Assembly (NCBI RefSeq): GCF_007830235.1
Contig: NZ_VLKI01000005.1
Location: forward strand, 248,001 to 312,000
Direction of reading: 5' to 3'
Source of the DNA: Cytobacillus oceanisediminis
GTDB lineage: Bacteria; Bacillota; Bacilli; Bacillales; Cytobacillaceae
DNA length: 64,000 nucleotides
The notes below the pieces were generated by a model. That model saw only the letters and a list, made by a program, of their open reading frames with translations. It did no database searches and was not told the DNA's origin. This document shows positions 27,462 to 37,257 of the stretch, one piece after another; positions within the stretch are counted from its first letter, which is position 1, and each line of letters begins with the position of its first letter. The position numbers and the translations under genes are program-made.

Positions 27462-27887
27462 ATGGCAAAGTACACAAAAGATGAGATCGTAGAACGTGCG
27501 AAAGAATTGGCACGCATGATCGCAGAAACAGAAGAAGTAGAATTTTTTAAGCGTGCAGAAGCACAGATTAATGGAAACGAAAAGGTTAGCGTAACAATTA
27601 CAACCATTAAAGGTTTGCAAAAGCAGGCAGTAAATCTTCAGCATTATGGTAAAGCAGAAGCGTTAAAGAAAACCGAAGACAAAATTTCTGCTCTTGAAAA
27701 AGAACTTGATGAAATTCCGGTAGTCCAGGAATTCAAGCAGTCCCAAGTTGATGTAAATGAATTGCTTCAAATTGTAGCAAATGCTATTTCGAACACTGTA
27801 ACAGACGAAGTCATTACATCTACAGGCGGAAATCTGTTAAGCGGGGAAACAGGCTCAAAAATTAAAAACAGCAGCTGCTCCCACTGA
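27462..27887 (+). CDS. ymcA: RicA (YmcA), Y-complex subunit
   Basis: 141-residue helical protein (YlbF/YmcA family). With RicF and RicT it forms the Y-complex that carries iron-sulfur clusters, modulates RNase Y cleavage of specific transcripts and promotes biofilm formation, competence and sporulation in B. subtilis. A single Cys lies near the C-terminus (SSCSH), where the family has its cluster ligand. Tightly linked to miaB. The terminator downstream also faces the convergent gene at 27989. Confidence 0.92.
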   Translation: MAKYTKDEIVERAKELARMIAETEEVEFFKRAEAQINGNEKVSVTITTIKGLQKQAVNLQHYGKAEALKKTEDKISALEKELDEIPVVQEFKQSQVDVNELLQIVANAISNTVTDEVITSTGGNLLSGETGSKIKNSSCSH

Positions 27888-27899
27888 TAAAAGGAACCG

Positions 27900-27936
27900 A
27901 AACACCCTGCACCTAAGAAGTGCAGGGTGTTTATTT
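27900..27936. terminator. Terminator downstream of ricA
   Basis: AAACACCCTGCAC-CTAAGAA-GTGCAGGGTGTTT, perfect 13-bp stem. T-rich on the plus side; on the minus side it could also stop transcription from the convergent genes. Confidence 0.88.
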
Positions 27937-27988
27937 ACGTTCTATTTTAAGGGAGGAAAATCGTTTTTGCCATGGGTTGTGGGGCCGT

Positions 27989-28339
27989 TTACTGGTTTCT
28001 CAGTAATTCTACTGCTTTTAAAAACTCTTTGCGGTATTCCTGCTGCTCTATTAGGGCAGCATTTAATGTTGATAAAAGAGATTGATTTAGCATTTTGGTT
28101 CCTGTATCGTCTGATTCTTTGTCCAAAAAGTTCAGGAGAAAGGTGTATACGAGAAGCAATGTCGAGTAGTTATCGACATACGTGAGGTTAATAGCCCGTC
28201 CTCCCGTACCGCCTGCAGCATGGTTATTGATTGACGGAATTCCAGCTTCGGCAGCCATATCTATGAGCTCCTTTGGAATACCCAGCTGCTTGAGTACTTC
28301 TGGATCTAAATCCAGCTTATTCGTGTTGTTATTTAGCAT
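27989..28339 (-). CDS. Hypothetical protein, possible spore-associated
   Basis: 116-residue protein I do not recognise. The start is ATG at 28339 with GGGAGGGAG upstream; a longer ORF start at 28366 lacks this. The N-terminus is Asn-rich and polar (MLNNNTNKLDLDPEVLKQLGIP), then a Gly/Ala segment (NHAAGGTGGRAINLTYVDNYST), a hydrophobic stretch LLLVYTFLLNFLD that could be an amphipathic or membrane-touching helix, and a helical C-terminus. It is the third of three reverse-strand genes between ricA and cotE, an insertion absent from the B. subtilis order. A spore-coat or exosporium link is inferred from location only. Confidence 0.65.
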   Translation of the reverse strand: MLNNNTNKLDLDPEVLKQLGIPKELIDMAAEAGIPSINNHAAGGTGGRAINLTYVDNYSTLLLVYTFLLNFLDKESDDTGTKMLNQSLLSTLNAALIEQQEYRKEFLKAVELLRNQ

Positions 28340-28423
28340 GGTACTCCCTCCCTTCTTTTTGGACAATTTTTTTCTCTAACATAGATCATTAGTAATCTTT
28401 TTTATACCAGCCGCATAACGATG

Positions 28424-28720
28424 TTACGCTTTGTTGCTTTGCTGCTGAGTTGTGCCATTAACAGCAATAGCTGTGGAGTCGCCGCCATTTGCAATGTTAT
28501 ATTGTGCTGAAAGAATTGGAATGTTGATCAAAGCTGCATTGATGGCAAATCCGCCTACAGAAATTGGCAGCTGGCCGTTTAAATTAGTTTGTGGAAGGTT
28601 TGCTTGTGCAGCAAAAGTAAATGCTTCAGCTTCGTCACCGCTGTCGGCTCCATTTACATTATCGCCAAATGGCAATACGCTGTTATTTTCCTGGTCGTCA
28701 TAGCATCTTCCTGATAGCAT
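28424..28720 (-). CDS. Hypothetical protein, possible spore-associated
   Basis: 98-residue protein of unknown function with an excellent ribosome binding site (GGAGGAGGTGAAC before ATG 28720). Composition is striking: a short polar start with one Cys (MLSGRCYDDQENN), then a Gly/Ala/Asn/Ile-rich body (PISVGGFAINAALINIPILSAQYNIANGGDSTAIAVNG) and a Gln/Asn tail. No signal peptide or charged catalytic core. The body resembles low-complexity beta-forming structural proteins. Middle gene of the reverse-strand trio beside cotE. Confidence 0.65.
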   Translation of the reverse strand: MLSGRCYDDQENNSVLPFGDNVNGADSGDEAEAFTFAAQANLPQTNLNGQLPISVGGFAINAALINIPILSAQYNIANGGDSTAIAVNGTTQQQSNKA

Positions 28721-28775
28721 GGATGTTCACCTCCTCCAAATAGTTGAAGTGGCATAGTTCTTCTTGAAATTCTGT

Positions 28776-29150
28776 CTAAGAATCCTTTTTCGTTAGGTTT
28801 GAAAGGTCCATATCTAAAAGTTTTTGTCCATTTACAGATAATTTAACCTGTTTATAATCCTCGGATGTTTCTACAACAGGCAGCAGATTTTTTAGTGCAG
28901 GAATCATATTGCCGATCCCGGAGGAATTTTTCGAGCAGAGCCCTTCCAAGTTTTTCAATGGCTTAAGTGCGTCTTTAATACTTTCTCTTAACTCATCTGA
29001 CTGGATTTTTTCCAGCCCTTTGGAGTAAAAACCGCCCAATGAGTCTGTTAATTTGGCAACCACATTTTCTGCATATTCCTTCGCTTCTTCTCCTGTCAGC
29101 TCTTTTCCATTGATTGAAACCTTATAACTGGAGTTCTCCTTGTCTGCCAT
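28776..29150 (-). CDS. Hypothetical protein, possible spore-associated
   Basis: 124-residue charged, mostly helical protein (MADKENSSYKVSINGKELTGEEAKEYAENVVAKL...). AGGAGGTGAAC precedes ATG 29150. The termini are related to each other: YKVSINGKEL near the start and VKLSVNGQKLLDMDL near the end, suggesting two similar beta strands flanking a helical middle. A single Cys is at the centre (EGLCSKN). First gene of the reverse trio and divergent from cotE, sharing a 346-base intergenic region with it. Function unknown. Confidence 0.65.
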   Translation of the reverse strand: MADKENSSYKVSINGKELTGEEAKEYAENVVAKLTDSLGGFYSKGLEKIQSDELRESIKDALKPLKNLEGLCSKNSSGIGNMIPALKNLLPVVETSEDYKQVKLSVNGQKLLDMDLSNLTKKDS

Positions 29151-29435
29151 TCCTGTTCACCTCCTTCTCGTTAGTTTATTATATTGATCCATGAGCCAAG
29201 CTGTATCCGCATATGCAGTAGGACAAACGTGCAATTTTTATATACATACCTATTAGAGATAACAGCAGCCCAAATATGAGATGGGTATTTGCCCATTTAC
29301 TGCAGAAAATTAGAAACATACCATTGGAGCGATTAATTCCTCTGATTCAAAATGCTGAAACCGGAACATTCGCCCGGTCCCGGCATACTATAAATCATGC
29401 CAATACTTTTGCCTAACATTCATCAAAAATTATCG
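29151..29435. other. Divergent regulatory region between the reverse trio and cotE
   Basis: About 285 bases upstream of the SigK-like cotE element; it must also hold the promoter for the reverse-strand trio. No confident second promoter, repeat or ORF could be assigned. Confidence 0.45.
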
Positions 29436-29464
29436 CACACTAGTCTAATATCCCGCATAGGATG
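29436..29464 (+). promoter_or_regulatory. SigK-like promoter of cotE
   Basis: CACA (29436-29439; consensus mACm), 16-bp spacer, CATAGGATG (29456-29464; consensus CATAnnnTA, one mismatch), about 33 bases before the cotE start. In B. subtilis cotE is transcribed by SigE and SigK. Confidence 0.55.
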
Positions 29465-29496
29465 AATTGAAAATGAATGAGGAGGGTTCGCTCGCA

Positions 29497-30045
29497 ATGG
29501 GAGACTACAGAGAGATTATAACGAAGGCAGTCGTTGCGAAAGGACGTAAATTTACACAGTCCAATCACACGATTTGCCCATCACACCATCCGTCAAGCAT
29601 ACTTGGCTGCTGGATCATAAACCATACGTACGAGGCGAAAAAGGTTGGAAAAACAGTAGAAATCTGCGGCCGTTATGACATTAACGTTTGGTACTCTTTC
29701 AATAATAATACAAAAACTGAAGTTGTTACCGAACGGGTTGAGTATACAGATGTCATTAAGTTGAAATACCGTGATCCGGACTGTTTGGATGACCATGACG
29801 TCATCGCCCGCGTACTGCAGCAGCCGAATTGCTGTGAAGCAGTCATTTCCCCGAACGGAAACAAAATTATCGTCACTGTTGAAAGAGAGTTCATGGTCGA
29901 AGTGATCGGCGAAACAAAGGTTTGTGTAGCCGTTCATCCAGACAAATGTGACTGCGACGATGACGAAGTTTGGGGCCTTGACGTAGATGATGAAGAATTC
30001 GAGGATTTAAATCCAGATTTCTTAGTAGGAACTGAAGAAGAATAA
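29497..30045 (+). CDS. cotE: Outer spore coat morphogenetic protein CotE
   Basis: 182-residue morphogenetic protein that directs assembly of the outer coat (and of the exosporium in species that have one). Conserved start [20 protein letters not shown], core [29 protein letters not shown] and [22 protein letters not shown], and the acidic C-terminal tail ([21 protein letters not shown]) needed for client interactions. ATG 29497 is chosen because GGAGGG lies 10 bases upstream and the family starts here; an in-frame ATG at 29467 precedes that site. It carries more cysteines than the B. subtilis protein (for example CPSH, GCW, DCLDD, NCCEA). Confidence 0.95.
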   Translation: MGDYREIITKAVVAKGRKFTQSNHTICPSHHPSSILGCWIINHTYEAKKVGKTVEICGRYDINVWYSFNNNTKTEVVTERVEYTDVIKLKYRDPDCLDDHDVIARVLQQPNCCEAVISPNGNKIIVTVEREFMVEVIGETKVCVAVHPDKCDCDDDEVWGLDVDDEEFEDLNPDFLVGTEEE

Positions 30046-30050
30046 ACGTT

Positions 30051-30078
30051 AACTAGGAGGTTTTGCTTCCTAGTTTTT
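30051..30078 (+). terminator. Terminator of cotE
   Basis: AACTAGGAGG-TTTTG-CTTCCTAGTT followed by TTTCTTTTT. Confidence 0.8.
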
Positions 30079-30106
30079 CTTTTTGTATGGCTCGTTAAAT
30101 TTGTGT

Positions 30107-30295
30107 GTTGATTTCCGCTGCAGGCACTCAGCGAACCGCGGGCTACCAACGCTCCTCGAAGTTATACGCCTGCGGGGTGGTCTCCCTTCGGTGCGCTTTT
30201 CCAGCAGGACTTTGAACAAGCATCCTCGAATAAACACCGCACGAAAAAAATGCGAATGCATTTTCGAGGATTGGGCGCCTTCCGCTCCAATCAAC
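30107..30295 (-). repeat. Dispersed repeat family B, copy 2
   Basis: Inverted relative to copies 1, 3 and 4: starts GTTGATTTCCGCTGCAGGCA and ends CCGCTCCAATCAAC. It lies between cotE and the VOC gene. Confidence 0.78.
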
Positions 30296-30463
30296 ACAAT
30301 GTTAAATCAACAATTAGCTTTTACATAGCCTTTTGTAAAAAGGATTTTGCATCAGTCCATTATCAAGCAAAATGCCGATGTGTTCTTCCGTCTTTAGGCT
30401 GAATTCAGCTCCTTATTCTTTCTTTAAAATGAAGATACAAATCCATGAAGGGAAGATGGAAAG

Positions 30464-31513
30464 ATGAAGATATATCAGCTGAATTTAAAATGCCATGATT
30501 TAGATAGTATGAAAGTTTTTTATACAAAAGTCTTGGAGATGGAGTTAATGGCAGAAACGGAACATTATTTTACTATAATGGCTGGCACAACTAAAATCCT
30601 GTTTGAAAAAGATGAAACAAGTCCTTTTTATCATGTGTGTTTCCGAACAAATGCCGATTACTATGAACACATGTATCAAAAATTGGGCCAGGAAAGTGTG
30701 CTGATTTCAAATGAGAAAGGCGAATACAGCATGTTTTGGAAAGGCAAGCAGGCCTATTTTGTGGATCCGGATGGAAATATCTTAGAAATGCTGGAACGGC
30801 CGTTTAATGGAGAAGAGGAAGAAGGGCTCGGCTGGCATGATGTCGGTGAAATTGGCTTGCCCGTCCCTAATATTGCAGATATGGAGCGGGAATTAAATAA
30901 GATTTTGCGAAATGAACAAATCGATTCCAGTGAGACGTTTGCTTTTTATGGGGACACCCAGGGAGTTTTTGTCCTCGTGAAGGAGGGTCGCTATTGGTAT
31001 CCCACTGAAAGGCCGGCTGTTAGTTCTCCTATAAAAATATTTGCTTCAGGTGATAAAGATGCAACGTTTAAGCACATAGAATGTCCATATGAAATCATCG
31101 TAAGAAAGGAATGGAAAGGAAGTGTGCCAGCGGTTCAGTTTCGCATTGCCCGGCCGACAAACCAGCTGGAAAAGCTCATTGACTTTTATGAAAAGGGATT
31201 GGGGCTCGAGCGAATCGGCGAGTTTTGGCAGCATGAAGGCTATGATGGAATTATGCTGGGCCTGCCTGACAATCAATATCATATAGAATTCACACAATCG
31301 GAAGAAATAATGGAGCTCCCCCATCCAACAAAAGAGCATCTCTTCGTCTTTTATGTTGCCAACCGGTTTGAACGGGAAAAGATTGTTAACAGGCTTGCCT
31401 GCATGGGGTATCGAGAGGTGGAACCGGAAAACCCATACTGGGGAAGGGGCGGAGTAACGATTGAGGATCCGGATGGCTGGCGGATTGTTTTGATGAATAC
31501 GGCAGGGATATAA
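30464..31513 (+). CDS. Two-domain VOC (glyoxalase/dioxygenase superfamily) protein
   Basis: 349 residues with two vicinal-oxygen-chelate modules. Module 1 (about 1-115): MKIYQLNLKCHDLDSMKVFYTKVLEMEL ... AYFVDPDGNILEMLER. Module 2 (about 225-345): PAVQFRIARPTNQLEKLIDFYEKGLGLERIGEF ... GGVTIEDPDGWRIVLMN. The middle (GEIGLPVPNIADMERELN) may be a third, degenerate module. Such proteins bind a metal through paired beta-alpha-beta-beta-beta units, but the reaction cannot be inferred. ATG 30464 with GGGAAGATGGAAAG upstream. Own terminator; sits between two copies of repeat B. Confidence 0.8.
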   Translation: MKIYQLNLKCHDLDSMKVFYTKVLEMELMAETEHYFTIMAGTTKILFEKDETSPFYHVCFRTNADYYEHMYQKLGQESVLISNEKGEYSMFWKGKQAYFVDPDGNILEMLERPFNGEEEEGLGWHDVGEIGLPVPNIADMERELNKILRNEQIDSSETFAFYGDTQGVFVLVKEGRYWYPTERPAVSSPIKIFASGDKDATFKHIECPYEIIVRKEWKGSVPAVQFRIARPTNQLEKLIDFYEKGLGLERIGEFWQHEGYDGIMLGLPDNQYHIEFTQSEEIMELPHPTKEHLFVFYVANRFEREKIVNRLACMGYREVEPENPYWGRGGVTIEDPDGWRIVLMNTAGI

Positions 31514-31541
31514 AGCCTTTTTTTGAAGGCTTTTCTTTTTT
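31512..31541 (+). terminator. Terminator of the VOC gene
   Basis: AAAGCCTT and AAGGCTTT, 8-bp stem with T-rich loop and tail (TTTTCTTTTTT). Confidence 0.8.
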
Positions 31542-31566
31542 ACTTGGCTGTGTTAAAGCTCCCTCT

Positions 31567-31750
31567 AGATTGGAGCGGAAGACGCGAGCTCCTCGTAAAT
31601 GCATTCATATTTCCTTCGTGCGGTGTTTATTAAAGGATGTTTGTCGAAAGTCCTGCGGAAGGAGTGTGTCAAAGGGAGACCCCGCAGGCTCGCGCGCCGA
31701 GGAGCGTCGGACCGCCCGCGGTTCGCTGAGTGCCTGTAGCGGAATTCAAC
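31567..31750 (+). repeat. Dispersed repeat family B, copy 3
   Basis: TTGGAGCGGAAGACGCGAGCTCC ... AAAGTCCTGCGG ... GACCCCGCAGGC ... GGACCGCCCGCGG ... GAGTGCCTGTAGCGGAATTCAAC. Same block order as copies 1 and 4; closest in sequence to copy 4. Confidence 0.8.
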
Positions 31751-31855
31751 AGGCAAGGTTATCAGAGTCTTTTACATAAAAAACATAAACTATCTTTTTC
31801 CTAAATATGTTAAAATAGGACTGTGGCAAAATGAAAATTGAAAGGTTGAGAGTTT

Positions 31856-32473
31856 ATGTTTAAAAGAGTTGCCTCTGATGTATTAGGGCTTAGCGATGTA
31901 GGAAGCGTAATCCAGCCGGCAGATTATGATAAAGTCGATGCGGATGATTATGTGCTTCATGAAGATAATGAAAAGATCTATTTCCTGATTAAATCCAAAA
32001 CAGATGAATATTGCTTTACGAACAAGGCGCTTATTCATTTGGATGGAACAAGTGCAGTCAGCAAAAAACGTACCCTTAAGCGCTACAGCTATAGAGAATA
32101 TAGTATTTCCAACGTGATGCTCGAAACAGCAGGAACGGTCGATTTGGATATTGAAATCAAATTTGTCATAGGATCTGAGGCATTTTCAATCGATGTACAT
32201 AAAAAGCATATTGAAGAATTGAAAGATTTATATAAAGCCTTAATCCGCATCGCCGAGATTTGCCGTGAAAATGAAGTTTCAATGGAGTATGCTGAAAAAA
32301 GTTTGAATTTGGCTGCCAGCACATTGGGCCGCTCAGCCTCGAATCAGGATTCAAACGTTGTGGACAATTTCCGTGTATTAAACGAAACAGCTTTCAACTG
32401 GCTGATGAACAGCCGCAAGAAATACAATGTAAAAGATTTCGGCTATGTTTTTGAAAAGTATATTAATAACTAA
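31856..32473 (+). CDS. PH domain-containing protein (YvbH-like)
   Basis: 205-residue protein. The first ~125 residues fit a bacterial pleckstrin-homology-like domain (bPH_1: YFLIKSKTDEYCFTNKALIHLDGTSAVSKKRTLKRYSYREYSISNVML...), and the C-terminal ~70 residues form a helical extension as in B. subtilis YvbH. No transmembrane segment and no enzyme motif. Probably a monocistronic housekeeping or stress protein; function unknown. ATG 31856 has only a weak site (GAAAGGTTGAGAG). Confidence 0.75.
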   Translation: MFKRVASDVLGLSDVGSVIQPADYDKVDADDYVLHEDNEKIYFLIKSKTDEYCFTNKALIHLDGTSAVSKKRTLKRYSYREYSISNVMLETAGTVDLDIEIKFVIGSEAFSIDVHKKHIEELKDLYKALIRIAEICRENEVSMEYAEKSLNLAASTLGRSASNQDSNVVDNFRVLNETAFNWLMNSRKKYNVKDFGYVFEKYINN

Positions 32474-32482
32474 GCAGTAGTG

Positions 32483-32511
32483 CAGCTTTCCGAATGGGGA
32501 GCTGTTTTTTT
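32483..32511 (+). terminator. Terminator of the PH-domain gene
   Basis: CAGCTTTCC-GAAT-GGGGAGCTG (with G-T pairs) followed by seven T. Confidence 0.75.
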
Positions 32512-32635
32512 GCTCCCCAAATTTTGCCCATCTGAGTCATCAAACAATCTATGATATAATGAAAAAGACGTTCTCAGAGTGAAACTTTGAAAACTGGCAT
32601 AGAAAATAATAGATTATTTGACGTTGGAGGAAGTT

Positions 32636-35251
32636 ATGGCAGCAGCATACACGCCTATGATACAGCAATATTTACGAGTAAAGGCAGAATACCAGGATGC
32701 CTTTTTATTTTTTCGCCTGGGCGATTTTTACGAAATGTTCTTTGATGATGCGCTTAAGGCATCACAGGAACTGGAAATCACGTTAACCAGCAGGGAAGGC
32801 GGCACGGAAGAGCGAATTCCGATGTGCGGAGTTCCATATCATTCGGCACCGGTCTATATTGAACAACTGATCGAAAAAGGCTATAAAGTCGCAATCTGCG
32901 AGCAGACTGAGGATCCCAAACAGGCAAAAGGCGTTGTGCGGAGGGAAGTTGTCCAGCTGATTACGCCTGGGACGATGATGGAAGGCAAAGGCCTCCAGGA
33001 AAAAGAAAATAATTACATTGCCTCTATCTCTGCATTTGAGGATGAAACGTTTGGATTTGCCACAAATGATTTATCTACAGGTGAAACGAAGGTAACGATG
33101 CTGAGCGGCGGTTTTGAGGAAGTTTTAAATGAGCTATCTTTGTCAGGCGCAAAGGAAGTCGTTATTTCTTACGATTTTAACGGAGAATGGCAGCGGAAAA
33201 TGAAAGAGCGCTCTGTCATGGCCATTTCATTTGAGGACGATTGCGAGATTGGCGATTCCTATGAAAATCTGCTTTCAGACCTAAACCAGGACAAGCTTAG
33301 ACTCACGTCGTCCAGATTAATAAACTATCTGTATCGGACTCAAAAAAGAAGTCTTGATCATCTTCAAAAAGTAGCTACCTACCAAATCAGCCAATATATG
33401 AAGGTCGACTATTTTTCAAAAAAGAATTTGGAGCTGACGGAAACGATTCGCAGCAAAGGGAAGAAAGGCTCACTGCTCTGGCTGTTGGATGAAACAAAGA
33501 CGGCAATGGGCGGAAGGCTTTTAAAGCAATGGATTGACAGGCCGCTTATTAATGAAAAAGAAATCAAGCGCCGCCATTCCATTGTGGAAACATTGATCGG
33601 CTCTTATTTTGAACGCGAAGAAATCCGGGAAAAGCTGAAGGAAGTCTATGATCTTGAGCGCCTTGCCGGGAGGGTGGCATTCGGAAATGTGAATGCACGT
33701 GATTTGGTGCAGCTGAAACGGTCACTTCAGCAGATTCCCATTTTAAAAGAAATGGTCAGCGGGCTGCCAAATGATGAGGCAGTAAAACTGGCTGAACGGC
33801 TTGATGCCTGTGAAGAGGTAGCCGATACGCTGGAATGTGCAATCATGGAAAATCCGCCGCTTTCACTTAAAGACGGCAATATCATTCAGGATGGCTACCA
33901 CGAAGAATTGGATCAATACCGGGATGCCAGCCGGAACGGGAAAACCTGGATCGCCCAGCTTGAGAAGCAGGAACGGGAGAAAACAGGCATTAAGTCGTTA
34001 AAGATCGGCTTTAACCGTGTGTTCGGCTATTATATTGAAGTAACGCGCTCCAACTTGCACCTCTTGAAGGAAGGGCAATATGAACGCAAGCAGACGCTGA
34101 CAAATGCGGAAAGATTCATCACGCCTGAATTGAAAGAAAAAGAAGCGCTTATCCTCCAGGCACAGGAAAAGTGTGTTGAGCTGGAGTATGAGCTTTTTAC
34201 CAATGTCCGCGAGTATGTAAAAGAATATATTCCTAGATTGCAAAAGCTGGCTAAAACGGTAAGTGAGCTGGATGTATTGCAGTGCTTTGCCGCTGTCAGT
34301 GAGCAAAGGCATTACACCAAACCAGCTTTTTCAGACGAAAGACGAGTTTATATAAAAGACGGCCGCCACCCAGTGGTTGAGAAGGTCATGAACGCACAAG
34401 AATATGTGCCGAATGATTGCTACATGGATGCAGACAGAGAAATGCTGCTCATTACGGGGCCCAATATGTCCGGTAAAAGTACGTATATGCGCCAAATCGC
34501 GCTGACAGCTATTTTAGCTCAGATCGGCTGCTATGTGCCTGCTTCAGAAGCAGTTCTGCCAATCTTTGACCAGGTATTTACGAGAATCGGGGCTGCAGAT
34601 GACCTGATTTCAGGCCAAAGTACTTTCATGGTTGAAATGCTTGAAGCAAGGAATGCAATAGTCAATGCCACTCAGAATAGCTTGATTTTATTCGACGAAA
34701 TCGGCCGTGGTACTTCGACCTATGATGGAATGGCGCTGGCACAAGCTATTATCGAATACATCCATAACCGGATTGGTGCGAAAACGTTATTTTCCACTCA
34801 CTATCATGAGTTGACTGTACTTGAAGAAGAGCTGGAAAAAGTGAAAAATATCCATGTCAGCGCGGTCGAGCAGAACGGCCGAGTGGTCTTCCTTCATAAA
34901 ATTAAAGAAGGGGCAGCTGATAAGAGTTACGGGATCCATGTTGCCCAGCTTGCCGAGCTGCCGAATGAGCTGATTGTAAGAGCGAATGAAATTCTGACAG
35001 GGCTTGAGTCCAAAGAAGCCGAGGCAAATAATGTTCCCCGGCAGGAAATTCAAACACCTGCTGCTGAAAAAGTAGAAGAGCCTGCTGCCCAATTATCATT
35101 TTTTGAAGAACCGGAAGATGTGAAAAAATTGCCGGCCAGCTCCAAGGAAAAGAAGATAATCGAAAAAGTGAAAGGTCTCGATATTCTTGATATGACGCCA
35201 ATGCAGGCGTTAAATACATTATATGAGCTGCACAAAAAACTAAAGAACTAG
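32636..35251 (+). CDS. mutS: DNA mismatch repair protein MutS
   Basis: Recognises mispairs and recruits MutL, 871 residues. The mismatch-reading Phe-x-Glu is in [10 protein letters not shown] near the N-terminus. Core and clamp domains follow, then the ATPase: Walker [14 protein letters not shown], Walker [23 protein letters not shown] and [12 protein letters not shown] 32636 lies 5 bases after GGAGG (32626-32630) and matches the family start ([12 protein letters not shown]); the TTG at 32618 precedes the site. The C-terminal linker carries the QLSFF segment (beta-clamp-binding type) before a helical end. mutL follows after 18 bases. Confidence 0.97.
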   Translation: MAAAYTPMIQQYLRVKAEYQDAFLFFRLGDFYEMFFDDALKASQELEITLTSREGGTEERIPMCGVPYHSAPVYIEQLIEKGYKVAICEQTEDPKQAKGVVRREVVQLITPGTMMEGKGLQEKENNYIASISAFEDETFGFATNDLSTGETKVTMLSGGFEEVLNELSLSGAKEVVISYDFNGEWQRKMKERSVMAISFEDDCEIGDSYENLLSDLNQDKLRLTSSRLINYLYRTQKRSLDHLQKVATYQISQYMKVDYFSKKNLELTETIRSKGKKGSLLWLLDETKTAMGGRLLKQWIDRPLINEKEIKRRHSIVETLIGSYFEREEIREKLKEVYDLERLAGRVAFGNVNARDLVQLKRSLQQIPILKEMVSGLPNDEAVKLAERLDACEEVADTLECAIMENPPLSLKDGNIIQDGYHEELDQYRDASRNGKTWIAQLEKQEREKTGIKSLKIGFNRVFGYYIEVTRSNLHLLKEGQYERKQTLTNAERFITPELKEKEALILQAQEKCVELEYELFTNVREYVKEYIPRLQKLAKTVSELDVLQCFAAVSEQRHYTKPAFSDERRVYIKDGRHPVVEKVMNAQEYVPNDCYMDADREMLLITGPNMSGKSTYMRQIALTAILAQIGCYVPASEAVLPIFDQVFTRIGAADDLISGQSTFMVEMLEARNAIVNATQNSLILFDEIGRGTSTYDGMALAQAIIEYIHNRIGAKTLFSTHYHELTVLEEELEKVKNIHVSAVEQNGRVVFLHKIKEGAADKSYGIHVAQLAELPNELIVRANEILTGLESKEAEANNVPRQEIQTPAAEKVEEPAAQLSFFEEPEDVKKLPASSKEKKIIEKVKGLDILDMTPMQALNTLYELHKKLKN

Positions 35252-35269
35252 CAAACAGGGGGTGACGAG

Positions 35270-37174
35270 ATGGGGAAAATCATACAGCTGGATGACTCGC
35301 TTTCAAATAAAATTGCAGCCGGTGAGGTGGTTGAGCGGCCTGCATCAGTAGTTAAAGAATTGATGGAGAACTCGATTGATGCCGGGAGCACAATTATTGA
35401 AATTGAAGTGGAAGAAGCTGGCCTGGCAAAAATCCGGATCATCGATAACGGCGACGGAATTGAAGAAGATGATGTCCTTAACGCTTTCCATCGTCATGCC
35501 ACAAGTAAAATAAAGGATGAAAATGACCTTTTCCGCATCCGCACGCTCGGATTCCGCGGAGAGGCATTGCCGAGTATTGCGTCCGTTTCGCGGATCGAGA
35601 TGAAAACCTCGACTGGCGAATCCGGCACACGCTTGGTCACTGAAGGCGGAAAAGTAGAAGTGGTGGAAAAAGCTCCTGGCAGAAAAGGGACCGATCTCAC
35701 CGTGACCGATTTATTTTTCAATACGCCGGCCCGTCTGAAATATATGAAGACGATCCACACCGAGCTAGGCAATATTACCGATGTGGTGAACCGGCTGGCG
35801 CTTGCCCATCCAGAGGTCGCCATCCGCCTGATCCATAATGACCGCAAACTGCTGCAGACGAACGGGAACGGCGATGTTCGCCAGGTGCTTGCAGCGATTT
35901 ACGGGCTGAACATCGTAAAAAAGATGGTTCCAATCGAAGCGAGCTCGCTTGATTTTAAAATAAACGGCTATGCAGCATTGCCGGAGATTACAAGAGCATC
36001 ACGCAATTATATCTCCACTATGATCAACGGCCGTTTTATTAAAAACTATTCGCTTGCAAAGGCGATTCAGGAGGGCTATCATACCCTTCTGCCGATTGGA
36101 CGCTATCCAATTGTGCTGTTAAATATTGAAATGGATCCTTTGCTTGTTGACGTCAATGTCCATCCATCCAAAATGGAAGTGCGCCTGAGCAAGGAGCATG
36201 AATTGAATGAGCTTGTATCAGGTGCACTAAAGGCAGCATTTAAAAAGGAAGAGTTGATTCCGTCCGGATTTACGCAGCCGAAGAGCATGAAGCCAAAGTC
36301 GGAGCAGACTGCTTTGGAGCTGGATCACTTGCCGGAGAAGGAAGAGCGGCCTGATCCTGTTCATTCTTATGTTCGTGAAAATAGGGAAGAGATTGTTCAG
36401 GATAGCCCGAGGAGTTTTTCAGCGGAAACCGTTGTTTCTGATCCCGTATCAATCCAGAAAACTCCGCACGAGGAAAAGCCTCCAGTAGAAGTGTTTCCAA
36501 AAGAAGGTATGCATCTTTTCCAGCAAGAAGAACCGAGGGCTTCAGGTTTAAATTCATTTTTTTCCGAACCTCCTAAAGAGCAGGAACCATCCAGAGTTCC
36601 GCCGCTCTATCCGATCGGGCAAATGCATGGGACCTATATTTTTGCCCAAAATGATAGAGGTTTGTATATTATCGATCAGCACGCCGCCCAGGAGCGGATC
36701 AAGTATGAGTACTTTAAAGAAAAAGTCGGCCAGGTTGAAAGCGAATTGCAGGAAATGCTTATTCCGCTGACGTTTGAATACTCGACTGACGATTATATAA
36801 AAATAGATGAACATAAAGCTGAGCTTGAGAAAGTCGGAGTCTTCCTGGAGCCGTTTGGTTATAACAGCTTTATCATCCGTTCTCATCCGCAATGGCTGCC
36901 AAAAGGCGAGGAACAGGAAATCATTGAGAATATGATTGAACAGCTTTTAGCGATGAAGAGAGTCGATATTAAAAAGCTGCGAGAGGAAGCTGCAATCATG
37001 ATGAGCTGCAAAGCTTCTATTAAAGCGAACCAGCACCTGCGCAATGATGAAATTCAGGCACTGCTGGATGAATTGCGCCGGACATCCGATCCTTTCACAT
37101 GCCCGCATGGCCGCCCGATTATTATTCATTACTCTACTTATGAAATGGAGAAAATGTTCAAGAGGGTAATGTAG
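35270..37174 (+). CDS. mutL: DNA mismatch repair protein MutL
   Basis: 634-residue GHKL ATPase and nicking endonuclease. N-terminal motifs ENSIDAG (Mg/ATP), DNGDGI and GFRGEAL; C-terminal endonuclease metal site [12 protein letters not shown] beginning at Asp469; and the late zinc-site elements [10 protein letters not shown] and CPHGRP. As in most bacteria lacking MutH, MutL supplies the strand nick. The linker (about 330-430) is low-complexity, rich in Pro, Glu and Ser. ATG 35270 with GGGGGTGA upstream. Terminator follows. Confidence 0.97.
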   Translation: MGKIIQLDDSLSNKIAAGEVVERPASVVKELMENSIDAGSTIIEIEVEEAGLAKIRIIDNGDGIEEDDVLNAFHRHATSKIKDENDLFRIRTLGFRGEALPSIASVSRIEMKTSTGESGTRLVTEGGKVEVVEKAPGRKGTDLTVTDLFFNTPARLKYMKTIHTELGNITDVVNRLALAHPEVAIRLIHNDRKLLQTNGNGDVRQVLAAIYGLNIVKKMVPIEASSLDFKINGYAALPEITRASRNYISTMINGRFIKNYSLAKAIQEGYHTLLPIGRYPIVLLNIEMDPLLVDVNVHPSKMEVRLSKEHELNELVSGALKAAFKKEELIPSGFTQPKSMKPKSEQTALELDHLPEKEERPDPVHSYVRENREEIVQDSPRSFSAETVVSDPVSIQKTPHEEKPPVEVFPKEGMHLFQQEEPRASGLNSFFSEPPKEQEPSRVPPLYPIGQMHGTYIFAQNDRGLYIIDQHAAQERIKYEYFKEKVGQVESELQEMLIPLTFEYSTDDYIKIDEHKAELEKVGVFLEPFGYNSFIIRSHPQWLPKGEEQEIIENMIEQLLAMKRVDIKKLREEAAIMMSCKASIKANQHLRNDEIQALLDELRRTSDPFTCPHGRPIIIHYSTYEMEKMFKRVM

Positions 37175-37180
37175 AGAAGA

Positions 37181-37212
37181 CGCTGAACCCAAATGGGTTT
37201 GGCGTTTTTTTT
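37181..37212 (+). terminator. Terminator of mutSL
   Basis: CGCTGAACCC-AAAT-GGGTTTGGCG with eight T. Confidence 0.85.
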
Positions 37213-37257
37213 GTATGGTTGGACAATAATCATATTATGTAAACAAGGGTGGATGGA

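Noticed and set aside
30070-30328. Short ORFs on both strands inside repeat B copies (also 12203-12397, 31565-31779, 46539-46843, 56925-57161)
   Set aside because: Frames are not the same between copies and carry no ribosome binding sites; the repeat is better explained as non-coding.
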